Assembly: GCA_964503965.1 (NCBI GenBank)
Contig: CAZDCK010000015.1
Location: 6,176-70,175 of the forward strand
From: Eutrophocola sp964503965
GTDB lineage: Bacteria > Pseudomonadota > Gammaproteobacteria > Pseudomonadales > Pseudohongiellaceae
DNA length: 64,000 nucleotides
Direction: 5' to 3'
How positions within the stretch are numbered: the first letter of the stretch is position 1; the number at the start of each line of letters is the position of its first letter. The notes below the pieces were generated by a model. That model was not told the origin of the DNA. It made no database searches and saw only the letters and a program-made list of their open reading frames with translations. Shown piece after piece: positions 9,227 to 19,436 of the stretch. Both the position numbers and the translations under genes were made by a program.

Positions 9227-10591
9227 TTAGTAGCCACAATGTAAATCTTCCCTAACCCACCTGATTCTGCCGTTTTTTTTCACTCCCGGTGACCGGCCTG
9301 CTACCTGGTGCTGGTCGGTGACAAACAAATCTGCGACAGCAACGATCTGACCATCTTTGCAAATCAGTGGAATCTGATCCCGGAGCCACGGTGGGACGCC
9401 ATAATCCTGAAAAATTTTTTTGAGTGAACGGGTTTTGCGACCGGCAGGTTTACAGGATTCTCCCTCATGGCGAAAGCGTACTTCCAAGCTGCCGTCAGCA
9501 GGCAAGGAAAACCCGGGCTCATCGGTTTCTTCCAGTTCAAGTCTGCCAAGCCCTTGTAACTCCAGAGGAGAATGTATTGACCAGTGCAATGGCATGACTT
9601 CACGATCTACCTCTACAGGCTGAACAATATACAGGTGATCGCCATGGCGTCTTATTTCCTGATACATATCTTCTTTATGCCATGAGACCACAGGCATGGC
9701 GTCCCTGGCAGCTGGAATCAATTCCGAAAAAGTTTTTTCGATTACGTAATGATCTGGCACTGGAATACCGACTTCCCTTTCAAGAGACAGGAACCACGTT
9801 CGCAACAGATTTTTTTGCCGGGAAAGGCTTAATTCCGATAATCCGGAAATGGAGAGCCGGTGAATGCCTGTTCTTACTGCTTCCAGATCCTTGAATCCAG
9901 TCTCCTCAAGCACGGCCTGGGTTTCTCCGGCGATTTCTGCCAGACGCTGCATGTTTTTCCGAAAACCGGGCCAACGCTGCATGATAACCGGGATGACATC
10001 ATGCCTGAGATAATTACGGTCAAACCCGCTATCGGCATTACTGTCATCTTCTACCCAGGACAGCTTCTGCTCATAGGCATAGGCATGAATTTGATCTCTT
10101 GAAAAATCCAGCATAGGCCGAAGCAGGATGCCACCACCGACGACCCGCTGCCGGGGAATCCCCCCCATGCCACGAATCCCGGTTCCCCGCATTAACCGGA
10201 ATAACTGAGTTTCCACCTGGTCATCAAGATGATGGGCGGTCAGGAGACAATCACCCGATTTGACATGAGCAGCAAAGACCCTGTAACGGGCCTCACGGGC
10301 TGCATTCTCAAGCCCCATTTTTCCTGCATTGATCTTGATGCTGACCATGTCCAGTGGCACATCCAGTAGCTTGCAGATAGCCTGGCAATGAGTTGCCCAG
10401 GCATCCGATTGGGTATTCAGGCCATGATTAACATGAATTGCCCTGACTTCCCCTGCGATAAATCCAGAATCCCGGAGAGCAACCATCGCATGAATTAAAA
10501 CATGAGAATCCAGGCCACCACTGAAGGCCACGAAATATCTCTGCCCCTGACCAGGAATATGTACGAGAAGGGATTCTGGCTGGAAGGCCAT
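9227..10591 (-). CDS. tilS: tRNA(Ile)-lysidine synthase
   Basis: A 454-residue ATP-dependent enzyme that converts C34 of tRNA-Ile(CAU) to lysidine, switching it from Met to Ile decoding. The PP-loop SGGLDSHVL lies near residue 24. HHLDDQVETQLFRLMRGTG is the TilS signature, and the C-terminal substrate-binding domains follow (about 230-450). It is essential in most bacteria. It sits between accA and pyrG, as in Pseudomonas. Confidence 0.96.
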   Translation of the reverse strand: MAFQPESLLVHIPGQGQRYFVAFSGGLDSHVLIHAMVALRDSGFIAGEVRAIHVNHGLNTQSDAWATHCQAICKLLDVPLDMVSIKINAGKMGLENAAREARYRVFAAHVKSGDCLLTAHHLDDQVETQLFRLMRGTGIRGMGGIPRQRVVGGGILLRPMLDFSRDQIHAYAYEQKLSWVEDDSNADSGFDRNYLRHDVIPVIMQRWPGFRKNMQRLAEIAGETQAVLEETGFKDLEAVRTGIHRLSISGLSELSLSRQKNLLRTWFLSLEREVGIPVPDHYVIEKTFSELIPAARDAMPVVSWHKEDMYQEIRRHGDHLYIVQPVEVDREVMPLHWSIHSPLELQGLGRLELEETDEPGFSLPADGSLEVRFRHEGESCKPAGRKTRSLKKIFQDYGVPPWLRDQIPLICKDGQIVAVADLFVTDQHQVAGRSPGVKKNGRIRWVREDLHCGY

Positions 10592-10609
10592 GAAAATCAG
10601 AGAGGACGA

Positions 10610-11563
10610 TTACTGGGAGCTGCCATGGCTCATCAGTCGTTTATAGCGGCGCTGAAGCAGATCATCAGTATCCATGTTACTGAATTGCTGAATCTGCTCA
10701 AGGAGTTTCTCCCTGATACGTTCAGACATCAGCTTGATATTTCTGTGTGCTCCCCCGAGAGGTTCCTCTATTGTGGTATCCACAATACCAAGTTCTTCAA
10801 GACGTTCAGAGGTCACCCCCATGGCTTTTGCGGCGTCTGCCTTATGGTCAGCAGATTTCCATAGGATCGTGGCACATCCTTCCGGTGAAATTACAAAGTA
10901 AGTAGAGTACTGGAGCATGTTCAAATGATCACATACCCCAATAGCAATCGCTCCACCGGAATTTCCTTCTCCTGTAACGGTTGCAATAACAGGCACTTTG
11001 AGCCGTGACATAATCGCCAGATTCTCGGCAATCGCTTCATTAATCCCCCGGGCTTCAGAATCAATACCCGGATAGGCACCCGGTGTATCAATAAAGGTCA
11101 GTACCGGCATCTGGTAACGTTCTGCAAGTAACATCAGACGCCTTGCCTTACGGTATCCTTCCGGTTTGGGCATGCCGAAATTGCGTTTTACCTTCTCAGT
11201 GGTACTTCTTCCTTTTTGGTGACCAATGACTATCACAGGTTTGTCATCGATGCGAGCAACTCCGCCAATCAATGCCTTGTCATCGGCAAACAGGCGATCA
11301 CCATGCAACTCGTCAAAATCAGTAAAAATTTGATTGATGTAATCTTCTGTATAGGGGCGCAGGGGATGCCTGGCCATCAGGGAAATCTGCCAGGGTGTCA
11401 GAGATGAGAATATTTTTTTTGTGAGTTTCCTGCTCTTGTCCTCAAGCTTAGCAACTTCCTCACTAAGGTTGAGCTTATTGTCTGATCCGACGTGACGCAG
11501 CTCATTGATTTTGACCTCAAGGTCAGCGATGGGTTGTTCAAAGTCCAGGTAATCAGGATTCAT
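10610..11563 (-). CDS. accA: Acetyl-CoA carboxylase carboxyltransferase subunit alpha
   Basis: A 317-residue subunit of the carboxyltransferase that transfers CO2 from carboxybiotin to acetyl-CoA. It starts MNPDYLDFEQPIADLE with a coiled-coil region. Signatures include FIDTPGAYPGIDSEARGI, and GEGNSGGAIAIGV for the oxyanion hole. It lies 18 bases before tilS and 109 bases after dnaE, the common dnaE-accA-tilS order. Confidence 0.98.
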   Translation of the reverse strand: MNPDYLDFEQPIADLEVKINELRHVGSDNKLNLSEEVAKLEDKSRKLTKKIFSSLTPWQISLMARHPLRPYTEDYINQIFTDFDELHGDRLFADDKALIGGVARIDDKPVIVIGHQKGRSTTEKVKRNFGMPKPEGYRKARRLMLLAERYQMPVLTFIDTPGAYPGIDSEARGINEAIAENLAIMSRLKVPVIATVTGEGNSGGAIAIGVCDHLNMLQYSTYFVISPEGCATILWKSADHKADAAKAMGVTSERLEELGIVDTTIEEPLGGAHRNIKLMSERIREKLLEQIQQFSNMDTDDLLQRRYKRLMSHGSSQ

Positions 11564-11672
11564 GCTGGTATATATACGCTTTATTAATCAGGTTAATGGT
11601 TACAAAAGTGGAAAAAGGCAATAATTAAAAGTCATATTGCAATGTCATGGATAATGGCAAAATTACCGGTCA

Positions 11673-14600
11673 CTATTCATAATTGACACTGATCTGACCA
11701 CGTCCGTATTGCTCCCTTAGCCGATGCAGTAATTCATCTTCAAGGTGAACACGCCATTGTTCACCCAACAGGATACTCCCTTTTACCCCTTCCCGGGAAT
11801 AATTGACCACAATGTCACAAGCTGAGCCAGCTTCAAATTGGCCATTGCTGCCATTGTTATAGTCTGAAAGAATGCCCTGCAAAATTTGCAGGGATTCTAC
11901 CGGCAAATTATCCTGTTGCAAGTCAAGTGTGATATTCCGCACATAGTGCTGACGGGCTTCCTTGAACGTGGTTACCTTGCGGGCCCTGATCTGGAGTTGT
12001 CCATTTCCGCTGTATTCATCCAGACTGACCGCCCCTTCAACCAGCACCACAATATCCTTGCTGAGTACTTCCCTGCAACTGTCATAGACCTCGCCAAAAA
12101 GAGAGACTTCGATACGGGCACTGCGATCGTCAAGAGTGAGAATGGCGATCGTATCCCCACGCTTGCTTTTGATGATCCGCATGTCATGGATGAGCCCAAT
12201 GACCAGTTGATTGCCCTTGTCCGCCTTCAGGCTGGCAATACGATTTTTGGTAATACGCCTGATCTCTGGCAAATACTCCTCAATAGGATGACCTGAAAGA
12301 TATAACCCCAGGGCGTCCTTTTCCTCCTGCAGGCGACGTTGTTCACTCCAGGGCTTCACATGCTTGTAATTTCCGTAAACATCATCTGTGGTTTCTGCCG
12401 AAACGAGGTCGCCAAACATATCATCTACTCCGCTGGCCTGGGTTCGGTCATTCTGCTCAGCGGTCTTGATAGCTTCATTCATACTGGCAAGCAATACAGC
12501 CCTGTCCGCTCCAAAGGAGTCCATAGCCCCTGAGCGAATGAGCGCTTCGATTGCCCGTTTGTTGATCACAGACATGTTTACTCGGCTGCAGAAATCAAAC
12601 AGGTTCGTAAAAGAACCGCTCTCCTGTCGCACGGCAATGATATTTTCTATCGGCCCTTCGCCAAGCCCCTTGATAGCGCCCAGTCCATAGATAATATTCC
12701 CGTTTTCATCCACCGTGAATGAAAACAGCCCACTGTTAACATCGGGTGAAATCAATGGCAATTTCATCCGCCGGCACTCTTCAACCAGGATCACAATCTT
12801 GTCAGTATTCTGCATATCCGCTGACAGGACCGCCGCCATAAAATGAGCTGGATAATAATACTTGAGCCAGGCTGTCTGGTAGGAAACCAGGGCATAGGCA
12901 GCGGAGTGGGATTTATTGAAGCCGTAATCCGCAAATTTCTCCATCAGATCAAAGATGGATTCAGCCTGCTTTGCATCAATATTGTTATTTGCGGCACCAG
13001 CAAGAAAGATTTCACGTTGCTTCTGCATTTCCTGGGGCTTTTTCTTGCCCATTGCCCGGCGCAGCATATCCGCTCCACCCAGCGTGTAATTGGCAAGTAC
13101 CTGGGCAATCTGCATCACTTGTTCCTGGTAGAGAATAACCCCATAGGTATTTTGCAGGACGGGTTCAAGGTCAGGATGCGGATAACTGACGGAGCTTTTT
13201 CCATGTTTGCGGTTAATAAAGTCATCCACCATGCCTGAGCCAAGCGGACCAGGTCTGAACAGGGCAACCAGGGCGATGATATCCTCGAAAGTACTCGGTC
13301 TGAGCCGTTTAATGAGGTCCTTCATACCCCGTGATTCAAGCTGGAACACCGCCGTGGTTTCCCCTTGTTCCAGCAATTTGTAAACCGCCGGATCCTCAAG
13401 CGGAATAGCATTGATATCTACAGGTTCCCTGCCGGGTTCCTGGTTGATCATTTTTACAGCCCAGTCAATGATTGTCAGGGTACGAAGCCCCAGGAAGTCA
13501 AACTTGACCAGTCCGGCACTTTCCACATCATTTTTGTCGTACTGGGTAACCAGATTGGCGCCATTCTCATCACAGTACAGGGGAGAAAAGTCGGTTAGCC
13601 TCGTCGGGGCAATAACCACCCCACCGGCATGTTTACCCACATTCCGGATGACCCCCTCAAGCTTGAAAGCCATTTCCATGATTTCTTCGGCTTCTTCGTC
13701 CGTTGCAATCATTTCCTGGAGCTGTTTTTCCTCCTCCAGAGCCTTCTCCAGGGTCATTCCCACTTCAAACGGAACCAACTTGGACAGTTTGTCTGCCAGG
13801 GCATAGGACTTGCCCTGAACCCTGCCCACATCTCGGATAACAGCCTTGGCTGCCATGGTGCCAAAGGTAATAATCTGCGATACGGCTTCCTGTCCATACA
13901 GATCGGCGACATGCTCAATCACCCTGTCCCTGCCATCCATACAGAAGTCGACATCAAAGTCCGGCATAGAGACTCGTTCAGGGTTGAGAAAACGTTCGAA
14001 GAGCAGGTCATATTCCAACGGGTCAAGATCAGTGATTTTTAGCACATAGGCTACGAGTGAGCCTGCACCGGATCCCCTGCCTGGACCTACCGGAATATCA
14101 TTATTCTTAGCCCACTGAATAAATTCCATCACGATCAAAAAATACCCGGGGAAACCCATCTGGTTGATAATATTCAGCTCAAAGTCCAGGCGTTCCTGGT
14201 AAGTCTTTCTGATTTGTAGAAACTCTGGTGAACTCGTGTCAAAAAGAGTTTCAAGACGTTCCGCCAGACCCTTTTCGCTTTCTGCGCGGAAAAACTCATC
14301 AATGGTCATTCCTTCCGGTATCGGGTAATTGGGCAGGAATGGCTTACCCAGTTCCAGTGTCAGTGAACAGCGCCGTGCAATTTCAACACTGTTTTCAAGC
14401 GTCTCCGGTATATCGCTGAAGAGTTCCTGCATTTCTTCCGCAGTGCGCAAATACTGATACTCGGAATAGTTACGTGGCCGGCGGGGATCATCCAGCGTAC
14501 GCCTTTCATTGATGCACACGCGTGCTTCGTGGGCTTCAAACTCATCGGACTCAAGAAAACGGACATCGTTCGTAGCTACTACGGGGCAATCTGTCTTGCC

Positions 14601-15170
14601 CGCAAGGAGAACAGCACCCCGGATATATTCTTCTTCACCGGGGCGTCCAGTACGATGTAATTCAAGATAGAAAGAGTCCGGGAATGTGTCCTGCCAATCC
14701 CTGAGTATAGCCTCTGCCCTCTCCAGGTCCTCATCCAGAATGGCCCTGCCGATATCACCCTTGCGTCCACCGGAAAGGGCAATTAACCCGGCGGACTTAT
14801 CTTTCAGCCAGTCTCGTTTGATACAGGGGTTACCCCGATACTGCCCCTCCAGATGAGCACGGGAAATCAGCTCTGTCAGGTTTTTATAGCCTTCAAGGTT
14901 TTTTGCCAGAAGTACCATGACACTAAACTGCTCTGGATTATCGTCATCAACCACCAGAAGATCGCAGCCGCATATGGGTTTCACTCCTGCCTGATTGGCC
15001 GCGGTATAGAACTTGATGAGGGCGTAGAAATTAACATGATCCGTAACTGCCACAGCCGGCATATTCAAATCGGCTACCTTGCGTGTGAGATTTTTGACAC
15101 GGACAAGCCCGTCAATAACCGAATACTCGGAATGCACTCGCAGGTGAACAAAGCCGGCTTCTTGAGTCAT
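11673..15170 (-). CDS. dnaE: DNA polymerase III subunit alpha
   Basis: A 1165-residue replicative polymerase. It begins with a PHP domain (FVHLRVHSEYSVIDGLVRV). The catalytic Asp residues lie in SMPDFDVDFCMDGRDRV (about 400), and GPGRGSGAGSLVAYVL is in the palm. The finger region, helix-hairpin-helix, OB fold (near 1000) and C-terminal tau-binding part are all present. The length matches the E. coli protein (1160). The 112-base gap to rnhB may hold its own promoter, but none is clear. Confidence 0.98.
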   Translation of the reverse strand: MTQEAGFVHLRVHSEYSVIDGLVRVKNLTRKVADLNMPAVAVTDHVNFYALIKFYTAANQAGVKPICGCDLLVVDDDNPEQFSVMVLLAKNLEGYKNLTELISRAHLEGQYRGNPCIKRDWLKDKSAGLIALSGGRKGDIGRAILDEDLERAEAILRDWQDTFPDSFYLELHRTGRPGEEEYIRGAVLLAGKTDCPVVATNDVRFLESDEFEAHEARVCINERRTLDDPRRPRNYSEYQYLRTAEEMQELFSDIPETLENSVEIARRCSLTLELGKPFLPNYPIPEGMTIDEFFRAESEKGLAERLETLFDTSSPEFLQIRKTYQERLDFELNIINQMGFPGYFLIVMEFIQWAKNNDIPVGPGRGSGAGSLVAYVLKITDLDPLEYDLLFERFLNPERVSMPDFDVDFCMDGRDRVIEHVADLYGQEAVSQIITFGTMAAKAVIRDVGRVQGKSYALADKLSKLVPFEVGMTLEKALEEEKQLQEMIATDEEAEEIMEMAFKLEGVIRNVGKHAGGVVIAPTRLTDFSPLYCDENGANLVTQYDKNDVESAGLVKFDFLGLRTLTIIDWAVKMINQEPGREPVDINAIPLEDPAVYKLLEQGETTAVFQLESRGMKDLIKRLRPSTFEDIIALVALFRPGPLGSGMVDDFINRKHGKSSVSYPHPDLEPVLQNTYGVILYQEQVMQIAQVLANYTLGGADMLRRAMGKKKPQEMQKQREIFLAGAANNNIDAKQAESIFDLMEKFADYGFNKSHSAAYALVSYQTAWLKYYYPAHFMAAVLSADMQNTDKIVILVEECRRMKLPLISPDVNSGLFSFTVDENGNIIYGLGAIKGLGEGPIENIIAVRQESGSFTNLFDFCSRVNMSVINKRAIEALIRSGAMDSFGADRAVLLASMNEAIKTAEQNDRTQASGVDDMFGDLVSAETTDDVYGNYKHVKPWSEQRRLQEEKDALGLYLSGHPIEEYLPEIRRITKNRIASLKADKGNQLVIGLIHDMRIIKSKRGDTIAILTLDDRSARIEVSLFGEVYDSCREVLSKDIVVLVEGAVSLDEYSGNGQLQIRARKVTTFKEARQHYVRNITLDLQQDNLPVESLQILQGILSDYNNGSNGQFEAGSACDIVVNYSREGVKGSILLGEQWRVHLEDELLHRLREQYGRGQISVNYE

Positions 15171-15282
15171 AGGAAACAGCGAATTTTATTGGTAAAAGGG
15201 AGCAATTTTAGGCACCAGCACCTGTCATAGTTTTAACGGTGAGTTTACCGAGATTAAGCCGGCAAGGACAGTCTGCAAAGCC

Positions 15283-15891
15283 CTACTTCAGCAGGCGGGC
15301 CACTGGAGAAAAGGATTTTCGATGAATCAGACAAGGTCCCAGTTTTTGTAAAGCAGCCAAATGGGTTGGCGTAGGATATCCCTTGTGCTGAGCAAATCCA
15401 TACCCAGGATATATTTCATCCATGGCCATCATTTCCCGATCCCGGGTTACCTTGGCAAGTATTGAAGCTGCCGCTATTGAGGCTATACGGCTATCCCCTT
15501 TGATCACCGCTTCCGACGAAAAATCCCAGTCCGGGCATCTGTTTCCATCCACGTAGACATACCCAGGAGACTCCGACAGGGCTAACGCCGCACGAGTCAT
15601 GGCCAGTAGACTCGCCCTGAGGATATTGATTGAATCTATTTCATCAACACTGGCCCTTGCTACTGCACTGGCAATTGCCACTTCCTCAATTTCCAGTGCG
15701 AGAGTATCGCGTCGTTTCGCAGATATCTTCTTGGAATCGGCCAGGCCGGATATTGGCCTTTCTGGATCAAGGATGACAGCCGCCGCAACCACATCTCCGG
15801 CCAGGGGACCACGGCCGACTTCGTCAACACCCGCTACCAGTGTCCCCAGGTGACGCTCATCAAGAGAAAACTCAAGGGCTATTTTCTGCAT
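15283..15891 (-). CDS. rnhB: Ribonuclease HII
   Basis: A 202-residue RNase HII that cuts RNA in RNA/DNA hybrids and starts ribonucleotide excision repair. The catalytic DE pair is in VAGVDEVGRGPLAGDVVAAA, with later Asp residues in YVDGNRCPDW and KVTRDREM. The C-terminal HKGYPTPTHLAAL is also typical. Its start overlaps the end of lpxB by 13 bases, and the order lpxB-rnhB-dnaE is conserved. Confidence 0.97.
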   Translation of the reverse strand: MQKIALEFSLDERHLGTLVAGVDEVGRGPLAGDVVAAAVILDPERPISGLADSKKISAKRRDTLALEIEEVAIASAVARASVDEIDSINILRASLLAMTRAALALSESPGYVYVDGNRCPDWDFSSEAVIKGDSRIASIAAASILAKVTRDREMMAMDEIYPGYGFAQHKGYPTPTHLAALQKLGPCLIHRKSFSPVARLLK

Positions 15892-17024
15892 AGATCCAGT
15901 ACGGCCCGGGCAGCTGTTTCGCTGGCATTTCGACGCAGCTGTAGATGAAGTGCTTTCCAGGTCTCGGTCATAGCCACAAGATCTGGTGTATTGGTCAGTA
16001 TCTTTTGGATCTCCTGGAACAGGGCTTTTGATGTCGCTGCATCCTGCAACAGCTCCGGCACAAGTGCTTTGCCGGCGAGCAGATTAGGCAGGGAAACATA
16101 GGGAGCCTTGAGCATTCGCGAAATTATCGCATAGGACATGGCGGCCATTTTATAGGCAACAACCATCGGCTTTTTCAATAACATGCCTTCCAGGGCCGCC
16201 GTGCCTGATGCCATCAACAGACAGTCTGCTGTCGCCATAACCTGCCGGGAATTACCCGTGACTGTCATGACATGCAGATCATTAAAATCATTATCCAGCA
16301 GCCTCTGTATTTGATCCTTCCTGGCTTCTCCGGCACAGGGTATGACCAACTGTAGCTCAGGCCATTGCTGTTTGCACAAACGCGCTGTCTCAAGGAAGAC
16401 AGGTCCAATTCGGGCTACTTCACCCTCCCTTGATCCAGGCATTAGTACCAGCACTTTACCATCTACAGGCAAATTCAGGGCAGCTCGTGCTGCATCTGTA
16501 TCTGTGTCCAGCGGAAGTTCGTCAGCCAAGGGATGGCCGACACAGCACACCGGCACCCCCTGGTCTTGATAAAAATGCTCTTCAAAGGGAAACAGCGTAA
16601 GCATCAAATCGACTGACTGCCGGATTTTCCGAATTCTACCTTGACGCCACGCCCACACTGACGGGCTGACATAATGAACTGTAGGGATACCCAGTCCGCG
16701 GACTTTTTTCTCAAGATCCAGGTTAAAGTCAGGCGAATCTATACCGATAAACACATCAGGTTTATCTTTTTCCATGGCATGGAAAAATTCACGACGAATG
16801 CGCAGAAGTTCTGGTAATCGTTTGAGCGGCTCTACCAGTCCCATGACAGAAAGTCGCTCCATAGGAACCCGGGAGTCAAGTCCTTCCCGGGTCATGATGT
16901 CTCCACCAATCCCGGTAAAGCGAACGGCGGAATGACGTTGCCTGATTGCCCTCATCAGGCCAGAACCAAGGATATCTCCAGAGGTTTCACCAGCCAGAAT
17001 GGCAACATGCAGAGGCTTGTCCAT
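15879..17024 (-). CDS. lpxB: Lipid-A-disaccharide synthase
   Basis: A 381-residue GT19 glycosyltransferase that joins UDP-diacylglucosamine and lipid X on the inner-membrane surface. Signatures include AILAGETSGDILGSGLMRA at the start, YVSPSVWAWRQGRIRKI (about 140) and LMPGSREGEVARIGP (about 195). It is 35 bases from lpxA. The lpxD-fabZ-lpxA-lpxB cluster is complete. Confidence 0.97.
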   Translation of the reverse strand: MDKPLHVAILAGETSGDILGSGLMRAIRQRHSAVRFTGIGGDIMTREGLDSRVPMERLSVMGLVEPLKRLPELLRIRREFFHAMEKDKPDVFIGIDSPDFNLDLEKKVRGLGIPTVHYVSPSVWAWRQGRIRKIRQSVDLMLTLFPFEEHFYQDQGVPVCCVGHPLADELPLDTDTDAARAALNLPVDGKVLVLMPGSREGEVARIGPVFLETARLCKQQWPELQLVIPCAGEARKDQIQRLLDNDFNDLHVMTVTGNSRQVMATADCLLMASGTAALEGMLLKKPMVVAYKMAAMSYAIISRMLKAPYVSLPNLLAGKALVPELLQDAATSKALFQEIQKILTNTPDLVAMTETWKALHLQLRRNASETAARAVLDLCRK

Positions 17025-17059
17025 TGGCTGTCACCTGATGGCAGAAAGACAAATCACAG

Positions 17060-17830
17060 TCAGCGAATAATGCCTTTCTGTGAAGCTTTAACGGAATGAA
17101 TGAGTTTATGCAGCTCACTGTAATCTTCGGCGAGAATTTCCATTTCCTTCAGAGCCTGGTCTACAGTTAATCCTTTCCTGTACAACAGTTTGTAGCCCTG
17201 ACGAATTGCCTTGATAGCTTCCCTGGAAAAACCGCGACGTTCCAGCCCGGTAACATTGATTCCTTTCGCCTGGGCCGGAGTTCCCTTTACCATGACGTAG
17301 GCAGGTACATCCATATTGATATGTGTCAGCCCACCGACGAAGCTGTGAGCGCCTATTCTCAGAAACTGGTAAACGCCTGCATAACCACTGAGTATTGCCC
17401 AGTCTTCGACAATGACATGGCCACTAATGGCCGCGTTATTGGAGAAAATAGTATGATTGCCAACAATACAGTCATGGGCAACATGGGTGTAGGGCATAAA
17501 CAGGTTATCAGAGCCAATGCGGGTGACACCGCCACCTACTTCCGTTCCCCGATGCAAGGTCGCACCTTCACGTATTATGTTGTTATCCCCGATCTCCAGC
17601 CAGGTAATTTCACCATGGTATTTTTTATCGGAGGGATCTTCGCCGACAGAGGCAAACTGGAAAATACGGTTATTCTTACCTATGCGGGTATGGCTTCGAA
17701 TGACCACATGGGAATCAATGACTGAACCATCACCTATCTCTACCTCCGGCCCAATCACTGTCCATGGACCTATGGTGACATCCTTGCCAATTTTGGCAGA
17801 GGGATCGATAAGAGGCTCAGCGCCAATCAT
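17060..17830 (-). CDS. lpxA: UDP-N-acetylglucosamine O-acyltransferase
   Basis: A 256-residue trimeric left-handed beta-helix enzyme that starts lipid A synthesis by moving an acyl chain from ACP to UDP-GlcNAc. Hexapeptide repeats run from about residue 8 to 190. The catalytic His lies in the MPYTHVAHDCIVG segment, and GLERRGFSREAIKAI begins the helical C-terminal domain. Its first base overlaps the fabZ stop. Confidence 0.97.
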   Translation of the reverse strand: MIGAEPLIDPSAKIGKDVTIGPWTVIGPEVEIGDGSVIDSHVVIRSHTRIGKNNRIFQFASVGEDPSDKKYHGEITWLEIGDNNIIREGATLHRGTEVGGGVTRIGSDNLFMPYTHVAHDCIVGNHTIFSNNAAISGHVIVEDWAILSGYAGVYQFLRIGAHSFVGGLTHINMDVPAYVMVKGTPAQAKGINVTGLERRGFSREAIKAIRQGYKLLYRKGLTVDQALKEMEILAEDYSELHKLIHSVKASQKGIIR

Positions 17831-18267
17831 TATTCCTTCCTTTCAGCGCAGAGAATTGTCGCCTCAACAGCAGTTTTACCATCAACAGAGGCTCGACATT
17901 CAAACTTGTAAATGCCACGACGTACGGGGCCCATTTCAGCCTCAAGGACCAGTTGATCTCCAGGCACTACTGGACGTTTGAGGCGTACCTTGTCGGCACC
18001 CACGAAATAATACAGATAGCCGTCTTTGGGTTTTTTCTCCTGGCTCTTGAAACCGAGAATACCCGCCGCCTGGGCAAGGGCTTCAATGATCATTACACCG
18101 GGCATGATCGGTTTATGGGGAAAATGTCCCTCGAAGAACTCTTCATTAGTAGTGACATTCTTATAGGCCTTGATGCGTTTGCCGGGTTCCATTTCCAGCA
18201 CCCTGTCAACCATCAGAAAAGGATACCTCTGGGGTAGGTATTCCTTGATATCTTGTACATCCATCAT
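17830..18267 (-). CDS. fabZ: 3-hydroxyacyl-ACP dehydratase FabZ
   Basis: A 145-residue hot-dog-fold dehydratase of fatty-acid elongation. The motif YPFLMVDRVLEMEPGKRI is followed by the catalytic region FFEGHFPHKPIMPGVMIIEA (His and Glu). The frame is open further upstream to 18327, but I place the start at ATG 18267 (MMDVQDIKEYL): AGGAA lies six bases upstream, and the length then fits the family. It lies between lpxD and lpxA, and competes with LpxA for 3-hydroxyacyl-ACP. Confidence 0.96.
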   Translation of the reverse strand: MMDVQDIKEYLPQRYPFLMVDRVLEMEPGKRIKAYKNVTTNEEFFEGHFPHKPIMPGVMIIEALAQAAGILGFKSQEKKPKDGYLYYFVGADKVRLKRPVVPGDQLVLEAEMGPVRRGIYKFECRASVDGKTAVEATILCAERKE

Positions 18268-18354
18268 ACCGATTTCCTGCAAACTCCGATTAATGTACGG
18301 CGTACCGGCCTGGCCAGTTTGCTGCACTGTTGATTGGCCCGACCATACCGTCGG

Positions 18355-19407
18355 TCAATTGTCCCTGTTCTGTTTTTCCAGGTGCCTGACCCGACTGTTC
18401 AGCGAATCAAGCTGTCTGAAGTGAACAATATTCTTTTTCCATGTAGCTGTCTCAACCAGCCCCGTTCCTGACGAGTAAACGCCCTTTTCCCGGATGGAAC
18501 GGTTCACCAGCGACATGGCTGTCACTGTTACACCATCAGCTATTGTGACATGATTGATTATGCCTACAGCGCCAGCAATGATACAGTTTTTACCCAATGT
18601 AGAGCTACCAGCGATAGCACTGCAACCACAGATGACTGAATTGGCCCCCACCTTCACATTGTGTGCAATCTGTACCTGATTATCGATTTTGACACCATCA
18701 TCAATACAGGTATCTTCAAGCGCTCCCCGGTCAATGGTTGTACCTGCCCCGATTTCAACATCGTTGCCAATCTGGACGCCTCCAAGCTGGGCAATCTTGA
18801 CCTGTTTCTCCCCGTCCCTAGCAAAACCGAAACCATCACCACCAATCACCACACCTGAATGAATAATGGCACGCTCGCCCACACTGACATCAGCGTAAAA
18901 GACCACATTGGATTGCAATTGGCTGTCCGCGCCAATACTACAATGCTGGGCTATGGACGTATTTGGCCCTATGGAGACACGGTCACCTATCTCACAATCC
19001 GCCCCGATCACCACATTAGGTCCAATGGCGACGTCCTGGCCGAGTTCAACCGAGGGGTCTATGATCGCTGAGGGGTGAACAGTGGCGGGCAAAGAATTCC
19101 CTCGGGCGAAGAGCATGCTTGCCCGGGCATAGGCCAGATACGGATTCTCAGACAACAGGACATTTACTGGACAGTCTGCCGCTGAGTCTGGTGAAACAAT
19201 CACTGCTCCAGCGGAGGTTTTTTCAAGGTCGGAAAAATACCTCTGGTTATGGTAGAAACTCAGATCAGTCTGGGTTGCTGAATTGAGGGTGGCAATCCCC
19301 GATATTTGGGTCTCGGGGTTGCCTTCAAAGGTGAGTCCCAGCAGTTCTGCCAGTTGCTCCAGTGTATACCCGCTCCTGCCACTATTCTTGTCAGTCTTGT
19401 TGTCCAC
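18355..19407 (-). CDS. lpxD: UDP-3-O-(3-hydroxyacyl)glucosamine N-acyltransferase
   Basis: A 350-residue third enzyme of lipid A synthesis. An N-terminal uridine-binding domain (to about residue 100, YTLEQLAELLGL) precedes a left-handed beta helix of hexapeptides. GGDGFGFARDG and QIAHNVKVGANSVICG include the catalytic His region. The C-terminal helix contains FRQLDSLNSRVRHLEKQ. It lies between skp and fabZ. Confidence 0.97.
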   Translation of the reverse strand: MDNKTDKNSGRSGYTLEQLAELLGLTFEGNPETQISGIATLNSATQTDLSFYHNQRYFSDLEKTSAGAVIVSPDSAADCPVNVLLSENPYLAYARASMLFARGNSLPATVHPSAIIDPSVELGQDVAIGPNVVIGADCEIGDRVSIGPNTSIAQHCSIGADSQLQSNVVFYADVSVGERAIIHSGVVIGGDGFGFARDGEKQVKIAQLGGVQIGNDVEIGAGTTIDRGALEDTCIDDGVKIDNQVQIAHNVKVGANSVICGCSAIAGSSTLGKNCIIAGAVGIINHVTIADGVTVTAMSLVNRSIREKGVYSSGTGLVETATWKKNIVHFRQLDSLNSRVRHLEKQNRDN

Positions 19408-19436
19408 TGGGATCCGCCACAGTAGCCCGAAGTAGC

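Noticed and set aside
11886..14049. Several plus-strand frames of 100-137 codons inside dnaE
   Set aside because: They lie opposite well-conserved dnaE sequence and have no recognisable domains or start signals.
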